A stretch of DNA of 64,000 nt from Prorocentrum cordatum. Its lineage: Eukaryota > Sar > Dinophyceae > Prorocentrales > Prorocentraceae. Shown here piece after piece: positions 1 through 11,115 of the stretch. The notes beneath the pieces were generated by a model, which was given only the letters and a program-made list of their open reading frames with translations, was not told where the DNA came from and searched no databases. How positions within the stretch are numbered: position 1 is the first letter of the stretch; every line of letters starts with the position of its first letter. The DNA lies in the NCBI GenBank assembly GCA_963575745.1, contig CAUYUJ010017994.1, forward strand, positions 153,998-217,997, read 5' to 3'. A program made the position numbers and the translations under genes.

Positions 1-1820
1 TCCGCCTTCAGCACCTGGTCCATCACGTCCACCCACGTGTCATTGACAGCCTCCGTGAGGACGAGGGCCCGCGTGGAGCTCAGCAGAAGCAGCTGGCTGC
101 AGAGCGGCCAGAAATGGTGAAGCCCCTGCGCGTTGTTGAAGTCCAAAATCAAGGCGTCCGTGGCTGTGTATAGGGCCTGCGCGCCGAAGAACGTGGTCAA
201 GGGGAGGCGTGGCCGGAGTGCTTGGACAATCAGGGTCAGATCGAACTCGCCCAGGGCCGGGGGGAAGAGCACATCAATCACTACCCTGGGCATCTCCGCA
301 GTGTGCGCGGGGCTGCGGCGGGGGTAGCGCCAGGTGGCGTCCTGCAAGAGGGGATCTCGCATGAGAACTGCGAAGGTCATCGCGTCCTCAACCCTCATGT
401 CGAAAGACATCGGCGTGACCGCCCCCACCTGGAGCAGGGGGGCTCTGTGCTGCAGCATCCTGGGCGGATCTCGCGCTCCAGCAAAGGCGATCGTGAAGAC
501 TGCCAGCCTCTTGCGCACGTGCTGCGGCGTGGTAGGTCCAGGCAGGATCATGTCCAGCGGTTCATCCGAAAAGCCGACGCCTCGGACCAGGGACGCCCAC
601 TTGTCACCAAGCAGCGGCGACCACCAATTGTCGAGTATGTGCTGAACGTCGCGCGCGCCGCTGAAGAGCGGGAGCGGCGCAAGCAGGCGTAGGGAGGCTG
701 GCCGAGCACCTGTGCATATTCGGCGCAGCAGCGCAGCCCGGCAGCGGGAGGTCGCGTTGCCATCCTCGGGGATCCATGCGACCACGTGCTGTCCCGCCAG
801 CGCCTGCCAGGCGCTCTCGTCCCCCTTCTCCAGCAGCGTCGCGGCCTCGCGCGTGTGCTCCAAGTTATGGGTGCCATCCTGGGCCGGGCCCAGTATCGAC
901 GACCATTGCGTGAGGAACCACGTGTCCTGCTGCCCCGTCTGAGTACGGAGCAAGGCGAGTGCCTCTAAGCCGAGCTCCTTCCACAGAGGGAGCGTGCTGG
1001 AGCGGAGGCGACGCCGTTCCTTGAGCACCTCAGGCAGCTCCTCCGTGCAGGCAGCAGCAGCCGACTGGAAGCGGCCGAGAGCGGACTCTGCCTCCTGCCG
1101 GTCCAGGTGTAGCCAGGCAGCGTTGCGTCCGAGAGCGCACAGTTGTGTGGCAGTGCGCTTCCGGGCGGCCAGGGCCTGGGCTGTGGGCGCGGGGCCTTCC
1201 AGCGCCGCGAAGCCCAGCTGCTGCCACGGGTCCGTTGCGGCCGGCTCGTAGCCCAGCTTGTGCAGGATGCTCTTGAGCGTCCGCCAATCCTTCGGGTATT
1301 CGACCGTGATGCCGTCGACGTCCGCCCTGGTCCGCGCCGCGGCCTGGACGAGAGGGAAGTGGCGAAGGATCTCCTGCTCGAGCCACTCGTGGAACAGCGG
1401 GCCTGAAATGGCGAGCTCCAGAGCCGACGCGGGTTCCGCTGGCGGCGTCGACAAGAAGTCGTCTTCCATGCCGGAGTCGGAAGAGTCGGCAGCAAGCGCA
1501 CCTGGCGGCAGGGCGGCCGGCACGGTATCCGGCCATGGAGCGGCAACCTGCGGGGCTGTAGCAGCGTCCGGAGCCTGAGCGGCGCCAGGAGCGGGAGCCG
1601 CACCAGTGGCGACCGCAGCGTGCGCGGCACAGTGAGCGACCCCCGGCAAAGCTGGTGCGTCCACGCCAGCAGCGAGGCATAGGGCGCAGCGCCCAGCCAT
1701 CTGCCTGTCGCGGGGGCGAGCTAAAAGGAGGAACAAACTGTGCTGTACGGGGGTGCTGGCTGGAGCCCTCAACCCCTGGACCTTGAGCCAGTCGTAGTTA
1801 GGCTTGATCGGAGAACTCAT
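1..1820 (-). CDS. Long intron-free ORF of unknown function, 3' end outside the window
   Basis: One minus-strand frame stays open from an ATG at 1820-1818 to the left edge, about 606 codons with no stop, so the gene continues beyond the window. An in-frame stop lies about 10 bp upstream of the ATG, which supports this start (N-terminus MSSPIKPNYDWLKVQ). Residues ~40-70 carry a possible zinc site: Cys-x2-Cys (CALC), then ~14 residues on an HCAAH cluster. An Ala/Pro-rich linker with an acidic patch (SSDSGMEDDF) follows, then a long mainly helical region rich in Leu, Trp and Arg. Residue use looks like genuine protein throughout, unlike the repeat-derived frames nearby. I do not recognise the family. 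It could be a host protein or the product of an uncharacterised element. The absence of introns over 1.8 kb would fit a retroposed gene, but no convincing spliced-leader relic precedes it. Confidence 0.7.
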   Translation of the reverse strand, partial: MSSPIKPNYDWLKVQGLRAPASTPVQHSLFLLLARPRDRQMAGRCALCLAAGVDAPALPGVAHCAAHAAVATGAAPAPGAAQAPDAATAPQVAAPWPDTVPAALPPGALAADSSDSGMEDDFLSTPPAEPASALELAISGPLFHEWLEQEILRHFPLVQAAARTRADVDGITVEYPKDWRTLKSILHKLGYEPAATDPWQQLGFAALEGPAPTAQALAARKRTATQLCALGRNAAWLHLDRQEAESALGRFQSAAAACTEELPEVLKERRRLRSSTLPLWKELGLEALALLRTQTGQQDTWFLTQWSSILGPAQDGTHNLEHTREAATLLEKGDESAWQALAGQHVVAWIPEDGNATSRCRAALLRRICTGARPASLRLLAPLPLFSGARDVQHILDNWWSPLLGDKWASLVRGVGFSDEPLDMILPGPTTPQHVRKRLAVFTIAFAGARDPPRMLQHRAPLLQVGAVTPMSFDMRVEDAMTFAVLMRDPLLQDATWRYPRRSPAHTAEMPRVVIDVLFPPALGEFDLTLIVQALRPRLPLTTFFGAQALYTATDALILDFNNAQGLHHFWPLCSQLLLLSSTRALVLTEAVNDTWVDVMDQVLKA

Positions 1821-2440
1821 GTAATCTCATTTTGGTCGCTTCCTACGTCCAGGGACTCCCTTGGAGGCCCTGCGCAAGCCTCGGAATCGTATAGAAGGGG
1901 AAGTACGGAAACGCAGAAATCATGAATTAATTTCCTTTAGGTTTTCAACGATTTGAGGCCCTCAAAGGCTTCCTGGGCTTTTTGGGGGAGGTGAGGGGGT
2001 CTGAATTGTGGTCTGTTGTGCAAGAGTAGACTAGTTGCCAAACTTGAACCCCCCCCCCAAAAAAAAAGAACAAAAAAAAGAGGAAGGAATTGTGGGATTC
2101 CCATTTTTTCCAGTTCCTCGGCGCTGTTCGGCGCTTTTTTTTTGTTTGTACCTCGCGGGTTTTGTTAGCTGGTCCCTTCAGGGGTGTGGCTTCTGGACCC
2201 CCTGGGGGTTCTGGAGGCCTCCTGGAGACCTGGAGAGCCGTCGGAAGGGTGTCTCAGGCTGCGCGGGAGCGTGTTGGGCCGTTCTTTGCGTTCTGGAAGC
2301 TCCTTGGGGTCGTCTTGAGCTGTCCTTGGGCGTCTGGGGGGCCCCCCAGGACACCGGGAGACGCGGTACCGGCCAGATGTCAGGGGACGTGCGGGATCTC
2401 CGAGTCGGAGTCCCACTTTGAAAAAAAGACAGAAATTCTG
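1821..2440. other. Intergenic DNA without a recognisable gene
   Basis: Upstream flank of the left-edge gene. It holds a C9/A9-rich stretch near 2050-2080, short T runs near 2130, and G/C/T-rich text at 2170-2400 of the same kind as the large repeat domain further right. I see no gene here. Confidence 0.6.
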
Positions 2441-3470
2441 GGAATTCCTTTTTCCCAACTCTCCTTGGGTTGGGTATTCGATTTGAATAGAGCACTGTGG
2501 TAGCGTCCCTCCTCCTCCTCCTCCTCCTCCTCCTCCTCCTCCTCCTCCTCCTCCCGCCTCCTCCTGCCCTCTCTTCGCCGACGATGGGGGCTGCGATCTG
2601 CGGCACTGTCGCCACTTTCGAAGGCTGCTGGTGGGTCCTGCGGAGTGAGGCGCTGCGGGGACCTGAGCGAGACCTCGCCGTCCCTGGGGGGCTGCGATCT
2701 GCGAAACTGTCGGCACTTTCGAGGGCTGCTGGTGGGTCCTGCGGAGTGAGGCACCGCGCAGATCTGAGCGAGACCTCGCCGTCCCTGGGGGGCTGCGATC
2801 TGCGAATATGTCGGCACTTTCGAGGGCTGCTGGTGGGTCCTGCGGACTGAGGCACCGCGCAGATCTGAGCGAGACCTCGCCGTCCCTGGGGGGCTGCGAT
2901 CTGCGAAACTGTCGCCTCTTTCGAGGGTTGCTGGTGGGTCCCGCGGCGTGAGGCACCGCGCAGATCTGAGCGAGACCTCGCCGTCCCTGGGGGGCTGCGA
3001 TCTGCGAATATGTCGCCACTTTCGAGGGCTGCTGGTGTCCAGCGGAGTGAGGCTCCGCGCAGATCTGAGCGAGACCTCGCCGTCCTTGAGGGGCTGCGAT
3101 CTGCGGCACTGTCGCCACGTTCGAGGGCTGTTGGTGGGTCCTGCGGAGTGAGGCACCGCGCAGATCTGAGCGAGACCTCGCCGTCCCCGAGGGGCTGCGA
3201 TCTGCGAAACTGTCGCCACGTTCGAGGGCTGCTGGTGGGTCCTGCGGAGTGAGGCACCGCGCAGATCTGAGCTAGGCCTCGCCGTCCCTGAGGGGGGCTG
3301 CGACCTGCGAAACCGTCGCAACTTTCGAAGGCTGGTGGCGGTTTCAGCGGAGCGAGGCACCAAGCAGATCTGAGCGAGACATCGCAATCCTTGGGGGGCT
3401 GCGAGCCTCACGAATGCCGCTCGCAGGAGTATGTGCGCCCATGTCACGTCATCACCTCCGTATAACATCT
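2441..3470. repeat. Composite repeat module A: leader, TCC tract, ~101-bp satellite
   Basis: The leader (TTTCCCAAC, GGTTGGGTATTCG, then GAATAGAGCACTGTGGT at 2485-2501) runs into (TCC)n at 2506-2555. About eight diverged copies of a ~101-bp satellite follow to ~3400; the marker GCTGCGATCTGCG recurs near 2588, 2691, 2792 and onward. A tail has a TGTCACGTCATCACCTCCG-type end near 3440. Copies differ mainly at CGCGCAGATCTGAG versus CGCGGGGACCTGAG. Minus-strand frames are long and open only because 101 is not divisible by 3 and all three phases happen to lack stops; I do not treat them as genes. Confidence 0.9.
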
Positions 3471-3505
3471 CCCAAGCTACTCATGCCCGGGATTGCGCAG
3501 GGGGT

Positions 3506-5011
3506 GGGTACGTCGCCAGGGTAATTTCCCAACCCCCCTTGGTTGGGTATTCGTTTTGAATAGAGCACTGTGGTCGCGTCCCTCCTCCTCCTCCTCCTCC
3601 TCCTCCTCCTCCTCCTCGTCCTCCTCCTCCGCCTCCTCCTTCTCCCGCCTCCCTCTTGTCCCCTCTCGCCTTGTGGGTGCCGCGTGTGTGCGCGTGTGCA
3701 TCTTGCATGCGGTGCCTCTTGTGTGCATCTTGCATGGGGTGCTGCGATCTGCGGCACTGTCGCCACTTTCGAGGGCTACTGGTGGGTCCTGCGGACTGAG
3801 GCACCGCGCGGACTTGAGCGAGACCTCGCCGTGCCTGGGGGGCTGCGACATGCGACACTTTCGCCAATTTCGAAGGCTGCTGGTGGGTCCTGCGGGCTGA
3901 GGCACAGCGGGGACCTGAGCGAGACCTCGCCGTCCCTGGGGGGCTGCGATCTGCGACACCGTCGCCACTTTCGAGGGCTGCTGGTGGGTCCTGCGGACTG
4001 AGGCACCGCGGGGACCTGGGGCTGCGATCTGCGACACTGTCGCCACTTTCGAGGGCTGCTGGTGGGTCCTGCGGACTGAGGCACCGCGGGGACCTGAGCG
4101 AGACCTCGCCGTCCCTGGGGGGCTGCGATCTGCGTCACTGTCGCCACGTTCGAGGGCTGCTGGTGGGTCCTGCGGACTGAAGCACCGCGGGGACCTGAGC
4201 GAGACCTCGCCGTCCCCGGGGGGCTGCGATCTGCGACATTGTCGCCACTTTCGAGGGCTGCTGGTGGGTCCTGCGGACGGAGGCACCGCGGGGACCTGAG
4301 CGAAACCTCGCCGTCCCTGGGGGGCTGCGATCTGCGGCACTGTCGCCACTTTAGAGGGCTGCTGGTGGGTACTTCGGAGTGAGGCACCGCGGGGACCTGA
4401 GCGAGACCTCGCCATCCCTGGGGGGTTCCGATCTGCGACACTGTCGCCACTTTCGAGGGCTGCTGGTGGGTCCTGCGGACTGAGGCACCGCGGGGACCTG
4501 AGCGAGACCTCGCCGTCCCTGGGGGGCTGCGATCTGCGAATATGTCGCCACTTCGAGGGCTGCTGGTGGGTCCTGCGGACTGAAGCACCGCGGGGACCTG
4601 AGCGAGACCTCGCCGTCCCTGGGGGGCTGCGATCTGCGACACCGTCGCCACTTTCGAGGGCTGCTGGTGGGTCCTGCGGACTGAGGCACCGCGGGGACCT
4701 GAGCGAGACCTCGCCGTCCCTGGGGGGCTGCGATCTGCGACACTGTCGCCACTTTCGAGGGCTGCTGGGGGGTCCTGCAAACTAAGGCACCGCGGGGACC
4801 TGAGCGAAACCTCGCCGTCCCTGGGGGTGGGGGCTTCGTTAGTAACCACTACGACGCCCATATATCTTGATCGGGGGCCTGCGAGCCTTCCGATTGCTGC
4901 CCGCAAAACCACATGCGTCCATGTTACGTCATCACACCCGTTGTAGCAATCCTGATGTAATTGTGCACCGCATTGCGAAAAGGGTTGGGTACGTCGCCAG
5001 GGTAATTTCCC
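3506..5011. repeat. Composite repeat module B, diverged duplicate of module A
   Basis: It starts with GTCGCCAGGGTAATTTCCC (3512-3530), repeats the leader (GAATAGAGCACTGTGGT at 3558-3574), then (TCC)n at ~3583-3645 and a CTTGCATG-type spacer. About eleven ~101-bp satellite copies follow from ~3740 to ~4830. The tail at 4885-4950 matches the tail of module A (CATGTTACGTCATCACACCCG type), and GTCGCCAGGGTAATTTCCC recurs at 4993-5011. One satellite copy near 4010 is internally deleted. Confidence 0.9.
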
Positions 5012-7785
5012 CAACACATCCTCGATCTTCGAGGGTTGGAAGCGGGAAAACGTCAGAAGGCGAAGCAAATTGAGAAAAAGCATTGGAAATCAACGATTTT
5101 ACCCTCTTTGGGCTCGCTCGGGACGGCTCCCGCAACACTCTTGGGCTGTTTTGGGGGCCTCGTCGGGTTCTTTTTGGAGCCTCTCAGGGATCGGGGGTGT
5201 GTTGGGGGCCTCTGGGGGGTCTCAGAGGCCTCTCGGAGGTCGCTGGAAGCCTCCTGCTCCCGCTCTTGGGCCCATTGAGGGCCTGTTCTGGGGTAGTCTG
5301 GGCGCCTCTTCGGCAATCTTGGAACCTTCTTGGTTCGTCTTGGGGCCGTCCTGAGGGTCTCATGGGTGGTCTTGGGGCGGTCTTGGGAGCCTCTTCGGCG
5401 CTCTTGGACCATTGGAAACTTGAAATCGCGAGAAGCCTAAAACACTGCAAAAACAAATGGAAATCTACGATTTTCTGCCTCTTCGGCCCGTCCCAGGACG
5501 CCTCTCGGACCTCTCTTGGGGTCTCTTGGAGGCCACCTGGGAGCCTCGAGAGCCGTCCGAAGGCTGACTTGGGCTGCTTGGGAACGTCTTGGACCATCCT
5601 TTCGCATTCTAGGTATTCCTGGGAGGCGTCTTGGGCCCTCCTGGGGCGCTGTGGAGGCTCCCCGGAAAGGCCTCTTGGGCTCCTGGGGGGCGTTCTTAGG
5701 CGGTTTAGGAGTCTCGTGGGCCGTCTTGGCCCCCTCGTGGGCCGTCTTGGGGCCCTCTTGGGGACATCCTCAACCGGCTTGGGTGCCTCTTGGGCTGTCT
5801 TGGATGCAGTGGACGCCCAAAAGGCAAACACGCCAAAAATATCAGTTTCCCCATCGGAAATCTACGATTTTGGCTTATTGGGCCACTCTCGGGGTGCCTC
5901 TTGGGGCGTCTTCGGAGCCTCTTTTGGTATTTTTTCGGGTCTCATGGGGGCCTCTTGGGGCTTCAGGGCTCCTTATTGGAGCCTCTTGGGGTCTCCTAGG
6001 GTCTCTTTGGCCAAAAGGCCAGAATTTCCGGTTCCTCGTCCCCGTCTTGGGCGCCGCATTGGGGCGTTCTTGGGCGGTTTGGGCACCTCGTGGGCCGTCT
6101 TGGCCCCCTCGTGGGCCGTCTTGGGGCCCTCTTGGGAGCATCCTCAACCGGCTTGGGTGCCTCTTAGGCCGTCTTGGATGCAGTGGACGCCAAAAAGGCA
6201 AACACGCCAAAAATATCAGCTTCCCCATCGGAAATCTACGATTTTGGCTTATTGGGCCACTCTCGGGGTGCCTCTTGGGGCGTCTTCGGAGCCTGTTTTG
6301 CTGTTTTTGGTCGGGTTTCATGGGGGCCTCTTGGGGCTTCTGCGCCCCTTCTTGGAGCCTCTTGCGGTCTCCTAGGATCTCTTGGGCCGAAAAGCCAGAA
6401 TTTCCGGTTCCTCGTCCCCGTCTTGGGCGCCGCATTGGGGCGTTCTTGGGCGGTTTGGGCGCCTCGTGGGCCGTCTTGGCCCCCTCGTGGGCCGTCTTGG
6501 GGCCCTCTTGGGAGCATCCTCAACCGGCTTGGGTGCCTCTTAGGCCGTCTTGGATGCAGTGGGCGCCCAAAAGGCAAACACGCCAAAAATATAAGTTTCC
6601 CCATAGGAATTTTGCAATGTTTGCTTATTGGGCTCTCTCGGTGTGCCTCTTGGGGCGTCTTCGGGGCCTTCGGGGGCCTTCTTGGCGTCATGGGAGTCGT
6701 CTTGAAAAGCGTCTGGAGCCATCGCTGCGGCCTCCTGGGGCCGCCCTGCAGCCTCTTGGGGCCCTGTTGGCCCCGGGACGCGGAACCCCCGTTAAAACTC
6801 CAGGAAAATGAGCCCCGGAACCCCCATGCCCTGCAGGTCGCGGTCCCGGGCGCCCCGGCCTCGTGCACGGGGGCCCCGGAACCCCCATGCCCTGTCGAGG
6901 TCGCGATCCCAGGCGCCCTGGGAGGCCCAGAGGCTGGGCTGTCTTCGGGGACTCTGAGGGCTTCCTGGGAGCATCTTGGGGCGGAGAGCTCGACTGTTCG
7001 GTGCGTGTTCCCTCTCTTGGGCCGCTGTTGGCGCTTTCTGGGAGCTCTCTTGGGCTGTCTTGGGCGGGCCTGGGGACAGTCTTAAGCTCTCTTGGGCCGT
7101 CTTCGGCCTCTCTTGGGGGTGTCTTGGCCTGTCTGGGAGCAATCTGGGGAATCCTGGGCCGGTCTAGGAGCGTCGGAAAGCCGAAATGGCTTGGAAGCCA
7201 AAAGCATAGGAAAAACAAATGGAAATCAACGATTTCGGCCTCTCGGGCCGCTCCTCGGCGGCATCTTCAAGCCTCTTGGCGCGTCTTGGGGGACGTCCTC
7301 GGCAGCTTCAGACGCATCGCGAGCCGCTGGAGACACCTGGAGGCGGTCTTCGGAGCGTCTCGAAAGCGTCTGGGGACGCTGGGACAGCTGTCCGAGAGCT
7401 CCTGGAGCCTTCTTGCATCTCTCTCAGGCCGTCTGGGGGCTCTCTTGGGAGCCTCTGGGGCCTTCTTGGAACGGTCTTGGGAACCTCTGGGGCGGTCGTG
7501 GAGCGTCGGAAAGCCGAAACAGGGAGAAAGCCAAAAACATGTGAAAAAACAATGAAAATCAACGATTTTGGCCTCTCGGGCCGCTCTGGGGCGGCATCTT
7601 GAAGCGTCTTGGGAACTTCTCGAGAACGTCGAGGCTGCCGGGATGGCTGTCTGAGGTCTTCCGACGGCGATTTCAGCCCTCTCTGAGGCGGCCCCCGGGA
7701 GCGTCCTGGAGCCCCTGCAGTGGCCCCCGCCCCCATGGGGGTCCGAGGTCCCAATCTGGCGGCCCCAGGTCCCGTTCCCCGGGAT
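5012..7785. repeat. G/C/T-rich higher-order repeat domain with embedded A-rich core
   Basis: Degenerate short units (GCCTCTTGGGG, CGTCTTGGGCC types) fill this stretch. An A-rich core (GGAAA, GAAAA or AAAAACA, then ATC[A/T]ACGATTTTGGCCTC) recurs at about 5085, 5460, 5868, 6232, a weaker copy near 6600, then 7218 and 7555. Copies near 5803, 6178 and 6553 share ~120 bp of near-identical sequence, giving a ~375-bp period; the last two are ~335 bp apart. Plus-strand frames of about 430 codons rich in Gly, Trp, Leu and Ser exist here. They are reading-frame artefacts of the repeat and no conserved domain is visible. Confidence 0.85.
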
Positions 7786-7807
7786 ATATACATATATATA
7801 TATATAT

Positions 7808-7852
<45 letters not shown>

Positions 7853-7866
7853 TATATATATATGTA
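7786..7866. repeat. AT/CA microsatellite closing the G-rich domain
   Basis: (TA)n interrupted by ACACACAC, starting at CCCCGGGATATATACATATA. The same junction closes the other G-rich domain near 40985. Confidence 0.95.
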
Positions 7867-8539
7867 TGAATATATATTTATGTGTAGGTACATCTGTATA
7901 GATGTCGTTGTAAAGGGGGAAGGAGGCACAGAGAAAGAGAGGAGATGTAGAGAGGAATACAGAGCTACGCAAGTACATGTGTATGTGTACCGTGTCAGGC
8001 TCACCTGAATGGGTTGGTATTCGCAGCCAGTCGTACAATCTTATATGCACGCAGATCACATTGTACGCACTGTTGCTATATCTATACATCTATAGATGTA
8101 TATACAGAAGCACTTGTGTATATTCATATGCTTACACGAGCCCGTACATATATGACATCGTGTAGATAGAGGAACCAATCAAGCGTAAGTGTTGGCACAC
8201 ACATAGGGTTATCTCGAAATACACAGGTAAGGCTACATATACACAGAGAGAGAGGGGAGTGCAAGAGAGAGAGAGAGAGACAGAGAAAGTAAGGGTAAGA
8301 GAGGAGGTGCCGCCCGTACATTCACAGGTATACAATACAGGTGGGTTATATTCACGTGTACGTGGATATTTGTATGTGGATATTTTTATTTATGTGTGGA
8401 GAATGAAAAGAAAAGTAAAGAACAACAATATCAAAAATGATTGAGAGAGGGAGAGAGACGAGCGAGACATAGAGAGAATAAAGAGAAAGAAAGAGAGAGA
8501 GAGAGAGAGAGAGACAGAGACCAAGAACTGCGAAAACTC
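7867..8539. repeat. AT-rich flank and GA microsatellites
   Basis: AT-rich unique-looking sequence with short palindromes (TATACATCTATAGATGTATA near 8085). Polypurine GA tracts lie at ~8245-8290 and ~8440-8520. No gene seen. Confidence 0.7.
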
Positions 8540-8955
8540 GGAACCGGTAGCCGCGGGAACCCCGGAACAAAGAACCGGGAACCAGGAACTGGGAACCGGC
8601 CGGTTCCCGTTCCCAATTCCTGGGCTCCCGCGGGAGCCCTGAACATGGAACCGGGAACCGGGAACCGGGAGCTGGAAACGGGGAGCTGGGAACCAAGAGC
8701 GGGGAAGCAAAAACGTGGAACTGCATGCATGGGAACCGGGAGCCCAGAACCGGCGGGAACCCGGGAACCGCCCGAGGTACCCAGGAATCGGGAGCCAGGA
8801 ACCGGGACCCGGGAACTGGTACCTGGGACCCAAGAACCAAGACCCGGTAACCGGGAACCAGAAACTGGGAACAAGGAGCCAGGAACCGGGAACCGGGAAG
8901 CGGGAATTGGGAACGGGGAGCCGGGAACCGGGAGCTGGGAACTGGGAGCCTCCTA
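8540..8955. repeat. GGGAACC minisatellite
   Basis: Diverged tandem units of about 7 bp (GGGAACC) or 14 bp (GGGAACCGGGAGCT) fill this stretch, with a GGCCGGTTCCCG inverted patch near 8600. Confidence 0.9.
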
Positions 8956-9560
8956 CTCCTCGCGCGTAGACAAGCGAGAGCTCGACAAACTGTAGGTCGA
9001 GGCCAGAATAGGCGCAGCTTCAGATGAGTACGTAGATCTTGTTTCAGCCAACGCTGCAGTATCCACAACATCGATACCTATGTCCCGCGCAAGATTGGCA
9101 GCGCTTAAACTTATGGGTTCTTGGTGGCTTCACAGCAAGAGGAACTCCACGAAAACTCGACCATGATCTCATCCGCACACAATCCCAGGCATTTCATCTA
9201 GAGCGCTGGCTATGAAGCCCACAGGAGTGACGCGCTCTCCCACAGCAGAGCCATGACGCACGACGCTGTCCGATGCTGGCGACATCCTGTGGAACCTTTG
9301 AAGAAACCACACCCAGATCCTTTCTAGCCGAACTAATAGTTATATTCATCCATGTCATCTCTGATCCTCTGACATTCAACGGCCAAGCAGTAGTGCACTG
9401 CGGCCCCGAGACTCGAGATGAAAGAACCGAAGTAATAATGAATCTCAGCGCTGACCCGCTTTAGCTTCTAATCGATGATGCTGGAGACCTCGGCCGTTAT
9501 GTCACCCACACTTCCAAGTAAACACTCACTACCACATGTTCCGCACTGTGCCCGTGACCA
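8956..9560. other. Unique-looking sequence with no gene I can support
   Basis: Lower GC than its surroundings and free of obvious repeats. Short plus-strand frames exist (for example 9273-9464, 63 codons), but I see no domain or splice structure strong enough to call an exon. Confidence 0.5.
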
Positions 9561-10145
9561 CTAGAGGCTGTCCAACACGGAGTGCTTCGAGCTTTGCAGG
9601 CAGCCGGCAACCCAAGGATTCCGAGACACACTTGCCCAGAGAGCGAGCCAACTCACGGATGCGGGCGTCCAGCTCAGCAGATTGCTTATGAACCACAGGA
9701 GGAGCTGAGAATTACAAGGCCCTGGGACCAAGTCGCTCTGGAGAGGCAATTGCAACTGCAGACGCTGAATCTGCCCCAACAGGAAGGCTATGGTCGAATT
9801 CTGGTCGTCAATCAGCCTCTGCTCGCCCGCGACCTGCAATCTCAAAGCAGAGGCTCGGCCACGAGGGTAGCCTTGGAAGCGAGGGGCAGCGATACCCGAA
9901 TCACAAGATTCAAACGAATAAGCGGCACGATCTTTGGAGGAATCCGGATTGCCAGGCAAGCTGCCATCATTGATAGCATTCGTGTAAGAGCGAATCGCAT
10001 ATGTTGCAAGACCCTCTCTCGCCAACTCATCAGAAATGCGAATGACCACAACAGGCCGAAGTACCAAAGGGCTGCGCATCTGCCTTGAGCTTCGAGCGCT
10101 CTCGCCGCCTGCCGCTGAATCTGGAGCAAAGGCGAAAAACTGCAT
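9561..10145 (-). CDS. Possible coding segment, unknown protein (weak)
   Basis: A 194-codon minus-strand frame whose middle looks protein-like (ISDELAREGLATYAIR, AGEQRLIDDQNSTIAFLLGQ) in a repeat-poor stretch. Minus orientation is favoured because a DinoSL relic in the same orientation lies ~530 bp upstream at 10680-10701. Other minus frames overlap the gap between (9842-10531 and 10350-10592), so the true start and any intron or frameshift are unresolved. The plus strand is also open here for 168 codons (9582-10088). No family recognised. It may be a decayed retrogene. Confidence 0.28.
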   Translation of the reverse strand: MQFFAFAPDSAAGGESARSSRQMRSPLVLRPVVVIRISDELAREGLATYAIRSYTNAINDGSLPGNPDSSKDRAAYSFESCDSGIAAPRFQGYPRGRASALRLQVAGEQRLIDDQNSTIAFLLGQIQRLQLQLPLQSDLVPGPCNSQLLLWFISNLLSWTPASVSWLALWASVSRNPWVAGCLQSSKHSVLDSL

Positions 10146-10679
10146 GGCCAGCTGCCCTGTTCACTTGCAAAGATATCCTCGAGAGAGGGCGAGGAAGCCA
10201 AGCACACTCTTTCTACCTGCAAGAAAGGGGCCCTGTGGCGGGAGGGGGAGCAACGACGACGAGGGGACGACACGACGGAGGGCGCGGCGAGGGGGGAGGG
10301 GGGGGGAGAAGCCGAGAGGGGAGGCGCGCGCCAGGCGCGCACCGGGCCCTCAGAGAGGGCGAGGACGCCACCAGGACAGCTGCTCCGGTGGATGTGCATT
10401 CCGGACGTTAAACCAGACACGCAACAGTGAATCGCAAGCTGAATAGCCATAATCGCAATCCGAGTAGGCAGAAACAGAACGTCTGCGCACGGTCCAAGAA
10501 AGATGGAAAGCCGAAAGCCCCAGGTCATCAATCAATCGCGACATCAATCGCGAGATCATGGATGCACTCGAGACTGCAGGAACTGGGAACACCTCAGTTT
10601 ACCCACGCGATCGCAGCGGCGGTGCGCGCGGGGGCAGAATGGCTGCGATAATTGCGCAGCGCATCTCGGCAAGCCGAGG

Positions 10680-10701
10680 CTTAAGCCAAAACGGCTACGG
10701 A
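10680..10701 (-). other. Relic dinoflagellate spliced leader (20/22)
   Basis: On the minus strand it reads TCCGTAGCC, then GTTTTGGCTTAAG. It matches the 22-nt DinoSL except for A-to-G at position 10 and C-to-T at position 19. The next bases are CC, not GT, so it is not the exon of an SL-RNA gene. It more likely marks the 5' end of an mRNA copied back into the genome. The candidate retrogene would be the minus-strand frames between 9561 and 10592. Confidence 0.7.
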
Positions 10702-10708
10702 CCTGCCC

Positions 10709-10778
10709 CCCTCCTCCTCCTCCTCCTCCTCCTCCTCCTCCTCCTCCTCCTCCTCCTCCTCCTCCTCCTCCTCCTCCA
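10709..10778. repeat. (CTC)n triplet tract
   Basis: About 23 CTC units directly upstream (minus sense) of the DinoSL relic. Confidence 0.95.
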
Positions 10779-10787
10779 CAAGAGGAG

Positions 10788-10898
10788 GCTGGCCATGTGC
10801 CGCCGCGGGTCGGCGGCGACCGGCCGGCAAGCGGCGCCGCGCGGCCTTCTTCTGCTCCTCGCGGCGCTTCATGTCGTCCAGGTTTTCCTCGAAGACCT
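10788..10898 (-). other. Exon-like island between repeat tracts
   Basis: The minus strand encodes a basic/acidic helical segment (VFEENLDDMKRREEQKKAAR, then an Arg/Ala/Pro run). It follows a CAG acceptor-like site at the edge of a C-rich tract and is bounded on the other side by the triplet tract. It resembles an exon whose flanking introns have filled with repeats. No family recognised. Confidence 0.3.
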
Positions 10899-10899
10899 G

Positions 10900-11115
10900 C
10901 CGGGGGGGGGGGGGCGGGGGGGGGAGGGGGGAGAGCGAGGGCGGGAGGTGCGAGGGCGGAGGGGGGGGGCGAGGGGGCGGGGGGGGGGGGGGCGAGGGGG
11001 AGGGGGGAGGGGGGGGAGGGAGGGGGGGGGGGGGGGGGCGAGGGCGCGGGAGGGGGAGCGGCAAGGAAGGGGAGGCTGGACGGTGCCGGCGGGGGGGGCG
11101 AGGGGAAGGGGGGAG
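10900..11115. repeat. G-rich simple sequence
   Basis: Long G runs interrupted by single C or A. Glycine- or proline-rich frames here are artefacts. Confidence 0.9.

Noticed and set aside
1775-1800. GGCTCAAG-like end of a spliced leader near the start of the left-edge gene
   Set aside because: It lies downstream of the chosen ATG, inside coding, and matches only the last ~9 bases.
2165-5083. Long minus-strand frames (300-435 codons) across the 101-bp satellites
   Set aside because: The peptide cycles through all three phases of a 101-bp unit; openness follows from the repeat lacking stops, not from coding selection.
5083-7085. Plus-strand frames of ~430 codons rich in Gly, Trp, Leu, Ser
   Set aside because: They read low-complexity G-rich DNA, overlap other long frames and show no domain.
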